Part shown: in pieces, positions 49,224-59,091 of the stretch
How positions within the stretch are numbered: the first letter of the stretch is position 1
Layout of the letters: every line of letters begins with the position of its first letter
Source: Chloroflexota bacterium
GTDB lineage: Bacteria; Chloroflexota; Anaerolineae; Aggregatilineales; J027
Direction: 5' to 3'
Assembly (NCBI GenBank): GCA_024434115.1
Contig: QMIT01000012.1
Span: 62,001-126,000, forward strand
Length of the DNA stretch: 64,000 nt
Translations under genes and position numbers: made by a program
Notes under the pieces: model-generated
The model's input: the letters and a program-made list of their open reading frames with translations, nothing else
Told to the model about the DNA's origin: nothing
Database searches by the model: none

Positions 49224-52163
49224 ATGTCTGAACAAAGCAATCAACGCCCATTGCTGGTCTTGGTAGATGGTCATGCTGTCGCGTATCGTGCTTTTTTCTC
49301 GATCAAACTGGAAAACAGCCACTTTTTTACCACTAGCGGCGAACCCACCAATGCCACTTTCGGATTTACGCGCACGATTTTGGATATTTTAGAAGATGCC
49401 CCTGAATATTTCGCTATCAGTTTTGACAAAGGGCTGAGTGAGCGCGATCAACTTTACCCCGATTACAAAGGCACGCGCGAAAAAATGCCGGATGAACTTG
49501 CCATCCAGTTGAATCGCATCGAAGAAATTGTACGGGCCTTTAACATCCCCGTGTTGGCATTAGAGGGGTATGAAGCCGACGACATCATTGGCACTGTGAC
49601 CCGACAGGCCGAAGATGCTGGCTGCGATGTGCTGATCGTGACGGGCGACAAAGATTTATTGCAATTGGTCAGCGAACACACCCACGTGCAGCTTCCCCAA
49701 CGTGGTGGGCCGGGAAAAGGGCCAGCCGAAGATGTCATCTATGATCTGGACGCCTACGCCATCAAATATCCGGCGCTACTACCCCATCAACTCGTGGATT
49801 TAAAAGCCTTTATGGGCGATAACTCCGATAATATCCCCGGCGTGGCAGGCATCGGCGAAAAAGGGGCGTTGGCGTTGGTGCAAACCTACGGTTCCGTCGA
49901 GGGAGTCTATGAACACATCCATGAGCTAAAAGGCAGCCAAAAAGAAAAACTGATCGCAGGCCGCGAGATGGCTTTTTTGAGCAAAACGCTGGCGACCATC
50001 AAACGCGATGTGCCAATTACGCTGCATCTGCCCGCCTGTGTCACCCATGACTTTGATCCGCAGGTCGTCAACGAGGTCTTTCGTCAGGTCGAATTCCGCA
50101 CGATGCTCAGTCGGCTGCAAAAATTGACCCATCGGCAGCGTTCGACCTCGGCGCAGTCGGGCCAATCGGGTCAAATGAGCATGTTCGGTGACGCTGTTGA
50201 AGCTCCTGCCCCGCCTGAATCCGTAACCCTTGTCCCGTATGAAACCACGATTGTGACCACCAAAGCGCAACTGGCGGAATTGGCCGAGGCGCTCAACAAG
50301 GCGACGTTTATCGGGTTTGACACAGAAACAACAGGCCTTGATAAGATGGCGGAAAGTTTGGTGGGCATTTCGCTGGCAGTGGATGGCACACGCGGGTATT
50401 ACATCCCGGTTGGGCATGTGCCGGCCAATGCTCCGGCGGGTACACCATTAGGAGTTGACCCGCTTGCGTTCCAAAACCCCTCGCACAATGGCGGCCCGCA
50501 TCAAGAAGATTTGTTGGAAGGCTACACCCCCGACCAACTGCCCCTGCATCAAGTGATTGACGCCATCCGCCCCGCCCTGACCAATCCCACTATTGGCAAG
50601 GTAGCCCATAATGCCAATTACGATTTTGTCATGCTGCGGCGTTATGGGTTGGAAGTCACCCCGATGGTCTTTGACACGATGATCGCCGAATGGTTGACCA
50701 ACACCTCCTCGCGCTTTTTGGGGTTAAAAGATTTGGCAGCCCAGCGTTTGAACGTGCAGATGCAAAAAATCGAGGAATTGATCGGCACGGGCAAAAATCA
50801 AATCTCGTTTGCACGGGTGGCAATTGAAAAAGCAGCCCCGTATGCCGTCGCCGATGCGGTGGTCGTCTTGCCGCTGAAGGAACAATTGGAAGAGGATTTA
50901 AAACAGCGCGATTTACGCGGCCTGCTTGATGAGATGGAAATGCCACTCGTGCCCCTACTGGCTGATATCGAAATGCACGGCGTTTTGTTGGATGTACCCT
51001 TCCTAAAAACCTTCGGCGCTGAACTAGGCGAGCGACTGGCTCAATTAGAGGACAATATCTATCTGACCTGTGGTTATGGCAAGTTCAATATCAACAGCCT
51101 GCCCCAGTTGAGTGATGTATTGTTTGGCAAATTGGGGTTGGACACCGCCGGACTGAAAAAAACCAAAAAGACCAAGAATTTCTCCCTGACCGCCGATGTG
51201 TTGGAAGATATGCGCGACCAACATCCGGTCATTCCGTTGATTTTGGAATATCGGCAGGTGCAAAAATTGAAAAGCACCTATGTCGAAGCATTGCCCGCAC
51301 TAGTCAATCGCTACACGGGTCGTGTGCATACCTCGTTTAACATTACGGGCACTTCGACAGGGCGTGTCTCGTCGAATGACCCCAATCTGCAAAACATCCC
51401 GATTCGCAATGAAGAAGGTCGTAAAGTACGCAAGGCCTTTATCGCGCCCGAAGGTCATGTCTTGGTTTCTGCCGACTATTCACAGGTGGAACTGCGGATT
51501 TTGGCGCATTATTCAGGGGATACCGCCTTGTTGGAAGCCTTCCGGCAGGGGTTGGATATTCACGCCAGCACCGCCGCCGCCGTACACCGCATTGATATTA
51601 AAGATGTGACGTATGAACAGCGATCTTTTGCCAAGTCGGTCAATTTTGGATTGATGTATGGCATGGGGGCGTTCCGCTTGGCCCGTGATTCCAATCTGAC
51701 CCTCGCCGAAGCCACTGCGTTTATCAATGAGTATTTTGCTCGTTTCCCCGGCGTGAAAAAGTATTTGGACGGCAGCAAAGAATTGGCCCGTCAGCAGGGC
51801 TATCTGACTACTCTGCTTGGTCGCAAACGCTATTTTCCCGGCCTACAAACCACTACGGATGCCGTGACCCGTCAGCGCATCGAGCGGGAAGCGATCAACA
51901 TGCCGATTCAAGGCACCGCCGCCGACATCATGAAAATTGCCATGCTGAATTTGGGGCGCGAATTAAAGGCCCGCAATTACCACGCTGCAATGATTTTGCA
52001 GGTGCATGACGAATTGGTATTGGAAGTGCCGGAAGATGAAATTGACATCGTGACACCGCTAATCGTTGAGGTGATGCAAAACGCCTATGCACTCAAAGCA
52101 CCCCTCCGCGCCGATGCCCGTATTGGCAAAAACTGGTATGAGATGACGCCCTATAAACGATAA
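49224..52163 (+). CDS. polA: DNA polymerase I
   Basis: This 979-residue family A polymerase has three domains. A 5' nuclease (about 1-320) shows LVLVDGHAVAYRAFF and EADDIIGTV. A 3'-5' exonuclease (about 345-600) has its acidic residues intact: FDTETTGL, AHNANYDFVML, and YAVADAVV. The polymerase (about 610-979) has motif A SADYSQVELRIL, motif B RSFAKSVNFGLMYGM, and motif C QVHDELVLE. It fills gaps, removes RNA primers and proofreads. ATG 49224 follows AGGGGAAG at good spacing; the longer frame upstream overlaps the divergent methyltransferase and is not supported. A small insertion lies in the exonuclease domain between DGTRGYYIPVGH and the next helix. Confidence 0.97.
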   Translation: MSEQSNQRPLLVLVDGHAVAYRAFFSIKLENSHFFTTSGEPTNATFGFTRTILDILEDAPEYFAISFDKGLSERDQLYPDYKGTREKMPDELAIQLNRIEEIVRAFNIPVLALEGYEADDIIGTVTRQAEDAGCDVLIVTGDKDLLQLVSEHTHVQLPQRGGPGKGPAEDVIYDLDAYAIKYPALLPHQLVDLKAFMGDNSDNIPGVAGIGEKGALALVQTYGSVEGVYEHIHELKGSQKEKLIAGREMAFLSKTLATIKRDVPITLHLPACVTHDFDPQVVNEVFRQVEFRTMLSRLQKLTHRQRSTSAQSGQSGQMSMFGDAVEAPAPPESVTLVPYETTIVTTKAQLAELAEALNKATFIGFDTETTGLDKMAESLVGISLAVDGTRGYYIPVGHVPANAPAGTPLGVDPLAFQNPSHNGGPHQEDLLEGYTPDQLPLHQVIDAIRPALTNPTIGKVAHNANYDFVMLRRYGLEVTPMVFDTMIAEWLTNTSSRFLGLKDLAAQRLNVQMQKIEELIGTGKNQISFARVAIEKAAPYAVADAVVVLPLKEQLEEDLKQRDLRGLLDEMEMPLVPLLADIEMHGVLLDVPFLKTFGAELGERLAQLEDNIYLTCGYGKFNINSLPQLSDVLFGKLGLDTAGLKKTKKTKNFSLTADVLEDMRDQHPVIPLILEYRQVQKLKSTYVEALPALVNRYTGRVHTSFNITGTSTGRVSSNDPNLQNIPIRNEEGRKVRKAFIAPEGHVLVSADYSQVELRILAHYSGDTALLEAFRQGLDIHASTAAAVHRIDIKDVTYEQRSFAKSVNFGLMYGMGAFRLARDSNLTLAEATAFINEYFARFPGVKKYLDGSKELARQQGYLTTLLGRKRYFPGLQTTTDAVTRQRIEREAINMPIQGTAADIMKIAMLNLGRELKARNYHAAMILQVHDELVLEVPEDEIDIVTPLIVEVMQNAYALKAPLRADARIGKNWYEMTPYKR

Positions 52164-52186
52164 GCAGTGAGATTCAAAACTCCACG

Positions 52187-52213
52187 AGGCCGATTTTACA
52201 CGTCGGCCTTTTT
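52187..52213 (+). terminator. Rho-independent terminator after polA
   Basis: AGGCCGA (52187-52193) and TCGGCCT (52203-52209) form a perfect stem with a 9-base loop and a run of T, 24 bases after the polA stop. Confidence 0.9.
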
Positions 52214-52216
52214 GTT

Positions 52217-53590
52217 TTATTGGGGGGCAATGGTCGCTTCGGGGGTGGTCGCAACGACATCAGGGGTGGCGGTCACTTGAGGGGCAGCCTGTGGTTGGGC
52301 TAACCCACAGTCACTAAATGCTTGGAGAAAATCACTTCTGGTCACGGTAGGGGGTTCGCCATTTTGGTCAATCAAGGCTAGGCCATCACGTAAGGGTTGT
52401 GCTGCTTGATCGCATTGGGGCGGCTGCAAACGATAATAGGAACGCGCTAACAAGAAATAGTCGTAGGGGTCATCCGAGCCAAGCTGAGTAGCTTTTGTCA
52501 TGAATTCGATTGTTTTGACGTAATTGGTATTTACCCAAAACTCCGCCCACCCCAGTTCCGAATAACAAGGCCAGTATGTCTCATTCACGATAATACACTG
52601 CTGAAAACGCTCGCTCGAACGTTCGGGATTGCCTTGATTACGATACAGCAGCCCTAACTGGTAGAGGACAGCCGTATCACGTGGGGCAGTAGCAAGCGTT
52701 TCTTCCAACAAGTCAATCGCCGTTTGGGTTTGGGAGGGGCTTTCACTACCGAGGGGCAAATAGACATAAGTGGCTAATTCGAGGGTGATATAGGTCTGGC
52801 TGGGCATAGCCTGACGCGCTCGCTGATAGGCATCAGCAGCCCCCTCGTAATCCGCCTGACTCGACAGGTAACGGCCATAATTGCGATAGACTTGGGCGAC
52901 GGTCTCATTTTCCGCACCGTTCCGCTGAATTTGGGCAATCGCATCATCAAAGGTCGCTTTGGATAATCCCAAGTCCCCCAAATTGCGATAGATATTGCCC
53001 AGCACGGCCTTTGCAAAAATCGAACTGGGGTCAATTTCAAGCGCACGTTGAGCCGAGGCAAGCGCCCGATTATGCTGCAACCCCCAATCCAGCGCCATCG
53101 CTTGAATCATCCACCCCAATGGAGACTCAGGATTGGCGGAAATGGTGGCTTGGGCCATTTCAAGCGCCTCATTAATCTTTACGGTATCACTGCCCGAACC
53201 GGAGGTAATCAGCAGTAAATAGGCCAGCCGAAAGTGAATCCCGACATCGTTGGGCTTGCCGTTCACCACCTCACGGTAGAGTGTTATAGCCTGTTCATAA
53301 TCGCCTAGCCGATAAGCATTTTCGGCCTCCACCGATTCGTCCCGGACATCTGGTGTGGCGGTTGGCGGGTCGGGGAAATAACGGGTACGGGCATCGCCAA
53401 TCTCATTCCCGACATTCTCCCGAAAATTGTCCATATAGTCGCGGGTCAACGTCGGATTTTGCAGAATCCAATAACCTGCATAGGCAATGATGAAGGTTAC
53501 GGCCCAAAGCACCATCCAACGCCGCGAACGAAAGAGACGTCGGCGATGGCGCTTGGAGGCTTGGTATTTCTTGGGAACCCGTAATTGCAT
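52217..53590 (-). CDS. Membrane-anchored TPR protein
   Basis: This 457-residue protein has a very basic N-terminus (KKYQASKRHRRRLFRSRR), one transmembrane helix (about 27-45) and a long extracytoplasmic TPR region (about 85-420). Clear repeats are AYRLGDYEQAITLYREVV, GNIYRNLGDLGLSKATFDDAI, YGRYLSSQADYEGAADAYQRA and QLGLLYRNQGNPERSSERF. The C-terminal tail is Ala/Thr/Pro-rich. It is probably an assembly scaffold at the cell envelope. It lies 9 bases after a second gene of the same design, so the two are co-transcribed. Confidence 0.82.
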   Translation of the reverse strand: MQLRVPKKYQASKRHRRRLFRSRRWMVLWAVTFIIAYAGYWILQNPTLTRDYMDNFRENVGNEIGDARTRYFPDPPTATPDVRDESVEAENAYRLGDYEQAITLYREVVNGKPNDVGIHFRLAYLLLITSGSGSDTVKINEALEMAQATISANPESPLGWMIQAMALDWGLQHNRALASAQRALEIDPSSIFAKAVLGNIYRNLGDLGLSKATFDDAIAQIQRNGAENETVAQVYRNYGRYLSSQADYEGAADAYQRARQAMPSQTYITLELATYVYLPLGSESPSQTQTAIDLLEETLATAPRDTAVLYQLGLLYRNQGNPERSSERFQQCIIVNETYWPCYSELGWAEFWVNTNYVKTIEFMTKATQLGSDDPYDYFLLARSYYRLQPPQCDQAAQPLRDGLALIDQNGEPPTVTRSDFLQAFSDCGLAQPQAAPQVTATPDVVATTPEATIAPQ

Positions 53591-53599
53591 AATCGTCTA

Positions 53600-54880
53600 T
53601 CAGTAAATCCCGATTGGTTCCGGTGGAATAGCAGTCGGCGGCACAGCAGTTGGCACTTGATAACCTGAGTAGTTGGTATCGCCTTTGATACAGTAGTCCA
53701 TGCCGATATAGATATTGTTTTTTAAGAAATCACTGGGGTCGGTTTGCAGCGCAACTTCAAAAACGGGCATGGCAAGATGACATTGGGCTAATATCTGGTA
53801 GGCCAAACCTTGATAGGTATAACATTCACCTAGTTGCTCTTCCAACTTCAATCCGGCTTGGTTCATCAAATCAATACATATCTGGAAGGTCTCGACTGCC
53901 CCTTCATAATTGCGACTGGTATACTGTACCATACCGAGTTGTTTAAAAGCATCGGGATAGGTCGGGTCAAGTTCCACCGCTTGTTCGCAGGATTCACGGG
54001 CGCTGATGTCATTCCGCTGTTGGAAGAACGTCTCACATTTGCGCGTCCATGCCTTCACGTTGGTCGAATCGTTGGCAAGTACGCGGTCATAGGCTTGGAT
54101 GGCAGCGTCGAAATTACCTTTGACGATGTAATAGGGCGCTAATTCAAAATACAGCACGTTGAGACGCGGATGGGCTTGGATGGCCTGCTCAAATTGACCG
54201 ATGGCAATATCAAATTGTCCGGTAAAGGCCATTGCCAATGCCAGTGCGCGACGGGCGTCTACACTGTTGGGGTTTAAATCAACCGCTTTTTGTCCGGTTT
54301 CTTGGGCATTTAGCCAGCGTTCTTGTTCACGGTAGGCCATCGAAAGATAGGCACGCGCTTCGGCCCAATCTGGCGCACGGTCAACCGCTTTAATCCCGGC
54401 GGCGGCGGCTTCTTCACCCCGATCCCGCGCGACCAATGCTAATGTATAGGCCGCCAGCGCACGTGGGTCATTGGGGTAATTGTCCACTGCTTCTTGGGCT
54501 ACTTCGAGGGCACGTTCCGCACGGAAAACAAAACCACGTCCATCGTAACTGCCATAGACGAGATTCCGCACGTATTCAAACATGATGCCCATATCGTTCG
54601 GGGTTAGTTCATAGGCTTGGGAATAATAAAGAATGCTGTTATCCAGATCGCCCTGCCAATAGGCTTCTTCAGCAAGTTGGGCAAGGGTGACGGCATCGGT
54701 GGTCGGTGTGGGTGGCCCCATCACCACTGCCAAAACTTCCGGTTGGACCCGATCCATCTGCCACATCACCAATACGGCGGCGGCCATCGAAAAAAACCAA
54801 AATCCGAAAAACCAGCTAGGCCCTCGGCGGCGGGCGCGTCGGCCAAAATGAAGCGCGGAACGATCCCGGCGAATTTGCAT
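53600..54880 (-). CDS. Membrane-anchored TPR protein
   Basis: This 426-residue protein has a basic N-terminus (HFGRRARRRGP), a transmembrane helix (about 20-40) and about nine TPR-type units, for example AEEAYWQGDLDNSILYYSQA, KAVDLNPNSVDARRALALAM and GMVQYTSRNYEGAVETFQ. It ends in a Pro-rich tail (AVPPTAIPPEPIGIY). The layout equals that of the following gene, suggesting an old duplication. It is the first gene of the pair and may help organise an envelope complex. The partner is unknown. Confidence 0.82.
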   Translation of the reverse strand: MQIRRDRSALHFGRRARRRGPSWFFGFWFFSMAAAVLVMWQMDRVQPEVLAVVMGPPTPTTDAVTLAQLAEEAYWQGDLDNSILYYSQAYELTPNDMGIMFEYVRNLVYGSYDGRGFVFRAERALEVAQEAVDNYPNDPRALAAYTLALVARDRGEEAAAAGIKAVDRAPDWAEARAYLSMAYREQERWLNAQETGQKAVDLNPNSVDARRALALAMAFTGQFDIAIGQFEQAIQAHPRLNVLYFELAPYYIVKGNFDAAIQAYDRVLANDSTNVKAWTRKCETFFQQRNDISARESCEQAVELDPTYPDAFKQLGMVQYTSRNYEGAVETFQICIDLMNQAGLKLEEQLGECYTYQGLAYQILAQCHLAMPVFEVALQTDPSDFLKNNIYIGMDYCIKGDTNYSGYQVPTAVPPTAIPPEPIGIY

Positions 54881-55072
54881 AGCCCAATATCTCCAAAAAC
54901 AACCTACTGACGATCCAAAACCTTGATGATTGCTGTAATGTGGGTTGTTATTTTACCAGAAAAAATTCCGATTCAACCCACGTTTCACCTGTTGATGGCT
55001 GTCAGAAAACACAGACAATCAGCAAGGGATTCGTTTAAAACAGGTCGAGTCCGAGACACCACCCCTACAAAT

Positions 55073-55528
55073 TCAATGGTCTTGAAGATGGGCGCGGAGG
55101 GCTTCGAGGGCAAGAAGATAACTGCGCCAGCCAAAGCCGCAAATTTGCCCGATACAGACCGGGGCAATCAGCGAGGTATGGCGGAACGGCTCACGCGCAT
55201 GAATATTGGACAGATGGCATTCGACAGTGGGCAAACCTACACCCGAAATCGCATCACGTAAGGCAACGGAGGTGTGGGTATACCCGCCGGGGTTGATAAT
55301 CAGGCCCGCCGCCCATCCCCGCGCATCTTGAATCCAATCAATCAACTGGCCTTCATGATTCGACTGGTGGATTTGCAGCGAAATCGCATGAGGGGCAGCC
55401 GCATCATGCAAAGTGGCGTTGATATGATCCAGCGTGATGTTGCCATAGACCTCTGGTTCGCGTGTGCCTAATAAATTGAGGTTGGGGCCATGCAGCACCA
55501 AAAACGTCATCGGCTGAATGTCAGTCAT
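55073..55528 (-). CDS. aroQ: 3-dehydroquinate dehydratase, type II
   Basis: This 151-residue type II dehydroquinase, the third step of the shikimate pathway, normally forms a dodecamer. Motifs are [18 protein letters not shown] with the catalytic Arg and Tyr loop, [23 protein letters not shown], and [11 protein letters not shown] with the catalytic His. The start at 55528 has GGAG 10 bases upstream and overlaps the aroK-aroB fusion gene by 8 bases; an internal ATG six codons later is possible. It is the last gene of the aro run. Confidence 0.94.
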   Translation of the reverse strand: MTDIQPMTFLVLHGPNLNLLGTREPEVYGNITLDHINATLHDAAAPHAISLQIHQSNHEGQLIDWIQDARGWAAGLIINPGGYTHTSVALRDAISGVGLPTVECHLSNIHAREPFRHTSLIAPVCIGQICGFGWRSYLLALEALRAHLQDH

Positions 55529-57125
55529 CACGCAGCATCTCCAAAATTTCGAGTACGGTTTCACGCGGCACATCCGACACCACCGCCGGATTGCCAATGC
55601 CTTTCAAAATAACAAAATGCGAACGACCACCCCGCCATTTTTTGTCGAGTTTCATGGCTTCCCATAGGGCTTCGGGGGATAGTCTTTGATAACGAATGGG
55701 CAGACCTGCCGATTTGACCTTATTTTCGATAAAGCCGACATCATCCCCATCGAGATAGCCCAATTTTTGTGAGAGCAGCGCCGCGCCGACCAACCCGACC
55801 CCCACCGCGAAACCATGCCGCCACGCATAACCACTGACCTGTTCAATGGCATGAGCAAAGGTGTGACCCAAATTTAAATGGGCACGTTCACCTTGTTCAT
55901 AGGGATCACGCTGGACAATATCAATTTTGACCTGCACGGCGGCTTTGATTTTTTCGACCAGCGGCATATCCTCATCCAACAGGGCGGGGTTAGCTATAAG
56001 GCCGTGTTTGATGACCTCCGCCATGCCCGCGCTCATTTCTTCAGGGGGGAGCGTTTTGAGGACTTCGGGGTCAATGATGACTAGATCCGGTTGTTTAAAG
56101 GCCCCGACCAAATTTTTGCCCTGTGGAATATCCACCCCAACCTTGCCGCCGACGGAGGAATCCACCATCGCCAAGAGGGTCGTCGGGATTTGCACAAATT
56201 TGACGCCACGCATATAGGTCGCCGCCGCAAAACCGACAGTATCACCGACCACCCCACCACCAAGAGCAATCACAACACCGTGACGGTCTAAACTGTTTTC
56301 AGCAAATTCATCATAAAGGCGATTTACCGTTTCAAGATTTTTATACTTTTCTCCGGCAGGTATCTCAATTAATCTGCCCCAAGGTTGCAAGATTTCATCG
56401 GCAACCTTTTCACCATATAACGGGGTCACGTTGGAATCTGAGGCCACTACATGGATCCACCCAATTTCGCCTACATTCACACCGATAATTTCCCAAAGGT
56501 TTTTCAGCGCCCCTTCTGCTAGATTTATTGGGTAGCTACCCTCTGGCGTTTGGACTCTCAATTCACCTTGTCGCCAGCGATCATCACGTTGCCACCATTT
56601 GATAAGACTATCTCGCAGTTCATTTAGCTGATCTTCAACTGTCTGATGGCGCATTCTATAGCTAATGTATTGCTTATTTTTGAAGCGATCATAAATCGGT
56701 TCTCTTTGGTTAAGTAATTCGGCGATACGCTCCTGTGGGTTTTCGACTTGCAATAAAGGGCGGCCCGTTTGCTCTTTGAGTCGTTGATAGATTATTTCAG
56801 GGGAAGAGAATAGGCAGATAATAATGTCATTATCAAATAGTCGCTGGTTGGCAAGATTTAATAATGCTCCCCCACCCGTCGCCACGACCATGACACGCGG
56901 GTCGGCGGCAACTTCGGCACAAACAGCAGATTCCCATGCGCGGAAACCTGCCTCACCGTATTTTTCAAAAATTTCGGGGATGCTGAGGCCGACTTTTTGC
57001 ATGATGACATCATCGAGGTCAATGAACGGCACACCGACTTTTTCCGCGACGAGCCGCCCCAATGTGGTTTTGCCTGTGCCCATGAAACCTGTCAGAACGA
57101 GTTTGCGTTGTGGGGTATCAGACAT
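55521..57125 (-). CDS. aroKB: Fused shikimate kinase and 3-dehydroquinate synthase
   Basis: This is a 534-residue bifunctional protein. Residues 1 to about 170 are shikimate kinase: Walker [12 protein letters not shown] (about 13-23), [15 protein letters not shown], and [10 protein letters not shown]. Residues from about 180 to the end are dehydroquinate synthase: [49 protein letters not shown], and [12 protein letters not shown] with metal His residues. It would catalyse step 2 (NAD- and metal-dependent ring closure of DAHP) and step 5 (ATP-dependent phosphorylation of shikimate). ATG 57125 overlaps the end of aroC by 8 bases and puts the Walker strand at the usual distance. Both active sites look complete. 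Confidence 0.95.
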   Translation of the reverse strand: MSDTPQRKLVLTGFMGTGKTTLGRLVAEKVGVPFIDLDDVIMQKVGLSIPEIFEKYGEAGFRAWESAVCAEVAADPRVMVVATGGGALLNLANQRLFDNDIIICLFSSPEIIYQRLKEQTGRPLLQVENPQERIAELLNQREPIYDRFKNKQYISYRMRHQTVEDQLNELRDSLIKWWQRDDRWRQGELRVQTPEGSYPINLAEGALKNLWEIIGVNVGEIGWIHVVASDSNVTPLYGEKVADEILQPWGRLIEIPAGEKYKNLETVNRLYDEFAENSLDRHGVVIALGGGVVGDTVGFAAATYMRGVKFVQIPTTLLAMVDSSVGGKVGVDIPQGKNLVGAFKQPDLVIIDPEVLKTLPPEEMSAGMAEVIKHGLIANPALLDEDMPLVEKIKAAVQVKIDIVQRDPYEQGERAHLNLGHTFAHAIEQVSGYAWRHGFAVGVGLVGAALLSQKLGYLDGDDVGFIENKVKSAGLPIRYQRLSPEALWEAMKLDKKWRGGRSHFVILKGIGNPAVVSDVPRETVLEILEMLRDD

Positions 57126-58293
57126 AACCAAACCGCCAAGTCGTATTGTGCATCGCAAAATCGCTCAATTCGCCGCGTTTGAGCAGGTCATAGCGAGGGC
57201 GCATTTCCGCCAATGAATCGCCACCCAATTTTTCCAGCAGGGCATCCGCCAGCACAATCGCTACCATCGCCTCAATGACAGGGACGGCACGCGGCGTGGC
57301 ACAGAAGTCACTGCGTTCATAGGTCGTGCCTTCGGGTTCACCCGTCGCCAAATTGACCGAGGCCAGTGGGGTCAGGGTGGTGCTAATCGGCTTCATGGCG
57401 GCGCGAACAATTAAGGGTTCCCCTGTGGTCATGCCGCCTTCCAATCCGCCAGAGCGATTGGTTTGACGGGTCAGCTTGCCATTTTCACCCAGCAGAATCT
57501 GGTCGTGAACCTGTGTGCCGGGTTTGCGGGTATTGGCAAAAGCCGTGCCGATTTCCGCGCCTTTGATGCTCTGCACACTGCATACCGCGCCAACCAAGCG
57601 ACCACTCAGGCGGCGGTCATAATGCACATGCGACCCCAAGCCGGGGGGTAGATGGAGTGCAACCACTTCAATCACCCCACCAAGCGTATCCTTATCAATT
57701 TTGCATTGGCGGATGGCTTCCCGAATGCCTTCGGAAGCAAGAGGGTCAGGGCAACGCACATCCGACTCCTCAGCGGCGGCAAATCGCGCAGGATAATCTG
57801 GTGGTTCGGGTAAATCCGCGACCACCCCGCCAATCTCGGTGACATAGCCACCAATCACCACACCAAATTCCCCCAAGAAGCGTTTGCAAATCGCCCCGAC
57901 AGCGACCCGCACGGCTGTCTCCCGCGCACTAGAACGTTCCAGCGCAATGCGTAAATCATCATAGCCATATTTAAGCGTGCCTGTTAGGTCGGCGTGACCG
58001 GGACGCGGTGTGGTCATGGGGGGGATGTCTTTTTCCGCCCAATTTTTCCAATCGCGGTTTTCGATGATGAGGCTAATGGGGCCACCTGTGGTTTTGCCCG
58101 CCATCACCCCGCCGGTGATGCGTACCTCATCACGTTCAATCTGCATTCTGCCACCGCTGCCATATCCCTGCTGGCGACGGGCCAGATCGAGATTGAGTTG
58201 TTCTTGGGATAGGGGCAATCCGGCGGGCATCCCCTCCAAAATTCCAGTTAAAAGCGGGCCATGACTCTCCCCCGCTGTCAAAAATCGAATCAT
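57118..58293 (-). CDS. aroC: Chorismate synthase
   Basis: This 391-residue enzyme makes chorismate from EPSP using reduced FMN. Signatures are GESHGPLLTGILEGMPAG at residues 8-25, RRQQGYGSGGRMQIE, RPGHADLTGTLKYG, RSSARETAVRVAVG, and SGGLEGGMTTGEP. Length is normal for the longer bacterial form. The start overlaps the pentapeptide-repeat gene stop (ATGA) and the end overlaps the aroK-aroB start by 8 bases, so all are translationally coupled. Confidence 0.97.
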   Translation of the reverse strand: MIRFLTAGESHGPLLTGILEGMPAGLPLSQEQLNLDLARRQQGYGSGGRMQIERDEVRITGGVMAGKTTGGPISLIIENRDWKNWAEKDIPPMTTPRPGHADLTGTLKYGYDDLRIALERSSARETAVRVAVGAICKRFLGEFGVVIGGYVTEIGGVVADLPEPPDYPARFAAAEESDVRCPDPLASEGIREAIRQCKIDKDTLGGVIEVVALHLPPGLGSHVHYDRRLSGRLVGAVCSVQSIKGAEIGTAFANTRKPGTQVHDQILLGENGKLTRQTNRSGGLEGGMTTGEPLIVRAAMKPISTTLTPLASVNLATGEPEGTTYERSDFCATPRAVPVIEAMVAIVLADALLEKLGGDSLAEMRPRYDLLKRGELSDFAMHNTTWRFGYV

Positions 58294-59027
58294 AAACCTT
58301 CTACACCATCCATCGTTGCGCCAGTAAAGTTAGGACTGCGGAGTTTGGCATCGGTAAAACGAGCAATACTGAGGTTGGCGTAACTGAAATCCGTCTCCTC
58401 AATCGTCGCCCGTGAAAGCGTCGCCGCTGACAAATCAGCCTCCACAAAATTGGTATTCGTGAGGTTCGTATCTGCCAAAATCGCCCCGACCAAATAACTG
58501 CGTTCACACCGTGCTCTGGTCAGATTGGCAGCTTGAAAATTCGCGGCCTCAGCATCTACCTGAGCCAATACCGAGTCGGTGAGATTGGCCGACATCAATG
58601 AAGCCTCCCGCAGACACCCCCCCGTCAAATCCACCCCAATCAAATAACAGCTATCCATACGGGCACGGGTGAAATCCGCCCCAGTCAAACGGGCATGGGT
58701 AAGATTGCAATAATCCAGCACCGCCAACTGAAAAATCGCCTGTATCAACGAGGTACGATAGAGGCGGGCATGGTTGAGCTTGGCCCCCGCAAGATAGGCG
58801 TAATCCATTTTGGCTTCGGGCAAACGGGCGTTCATTAAATTGGCGTTTTGCATAATCGCACCCGTGAGATTGGTATTGGATAAGTCGCAATAAAATAAGT
58901 TAGCTTCGGCTAAATTGGCCTCGGTCATATCTAGCCCATTCAGTTTGAGCATCGAAAGGTTGAGACCAGTGAGATCACGGTCACGTTTCAAAATTGCAAT
59001 GACATCATCACGGGTGATACGGGCCAT
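58290..59027 (-). CDS. Pentapeptide repeat protein
   Basis: This 245-residue protein consists nearly entirely of A(D/N)LxX-type pentapeptide repeats from about residue 18 on (LNLSML, TEANLAEANLFYCDL, TGAIMQNANLMNARL, TGADFTRARMDSCYL and so on), which should fold as a right-handed quadrilateral beta helix. Cys residues recur at CDL, CNL and CYL positions. Some relatives mimic DNA and protect gyrase; most are of unknown role. AAGGAGC lies 7 bases before the ATG. It overlaps aroC by 4 bases and so is locked into the aro transcript, though no role in aromatic synthesis is known. Confidence 0.92.
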   Translation of the reverse strand: MARITRDDVIAILKRDRDLTGLNLSMLKLNGLDMTEANLAEANLFYCDLSNTNLTGAIMQNANLMNARLPEAKMDYAYLAGAKLNHARLYRTSLIQAIFQLAVLDYCNLTHARLTGADFTRARMDSCYLIGVDLTGGCLREASLMSANLTDSVLAQVDAEAANFQAANLTRARCERSYLVGAILADTNLTNTNFVEADLSAATLSRATIEETDFSYANLSIARFTDAKLRSPNFTGATMDGVEGL

Positions 59028-59091
59028 ACATGCTCCTTAATCGCACTCTAGTCCATACCTTCCTAATGATACCTGAAGCCGCCTATTCGCA

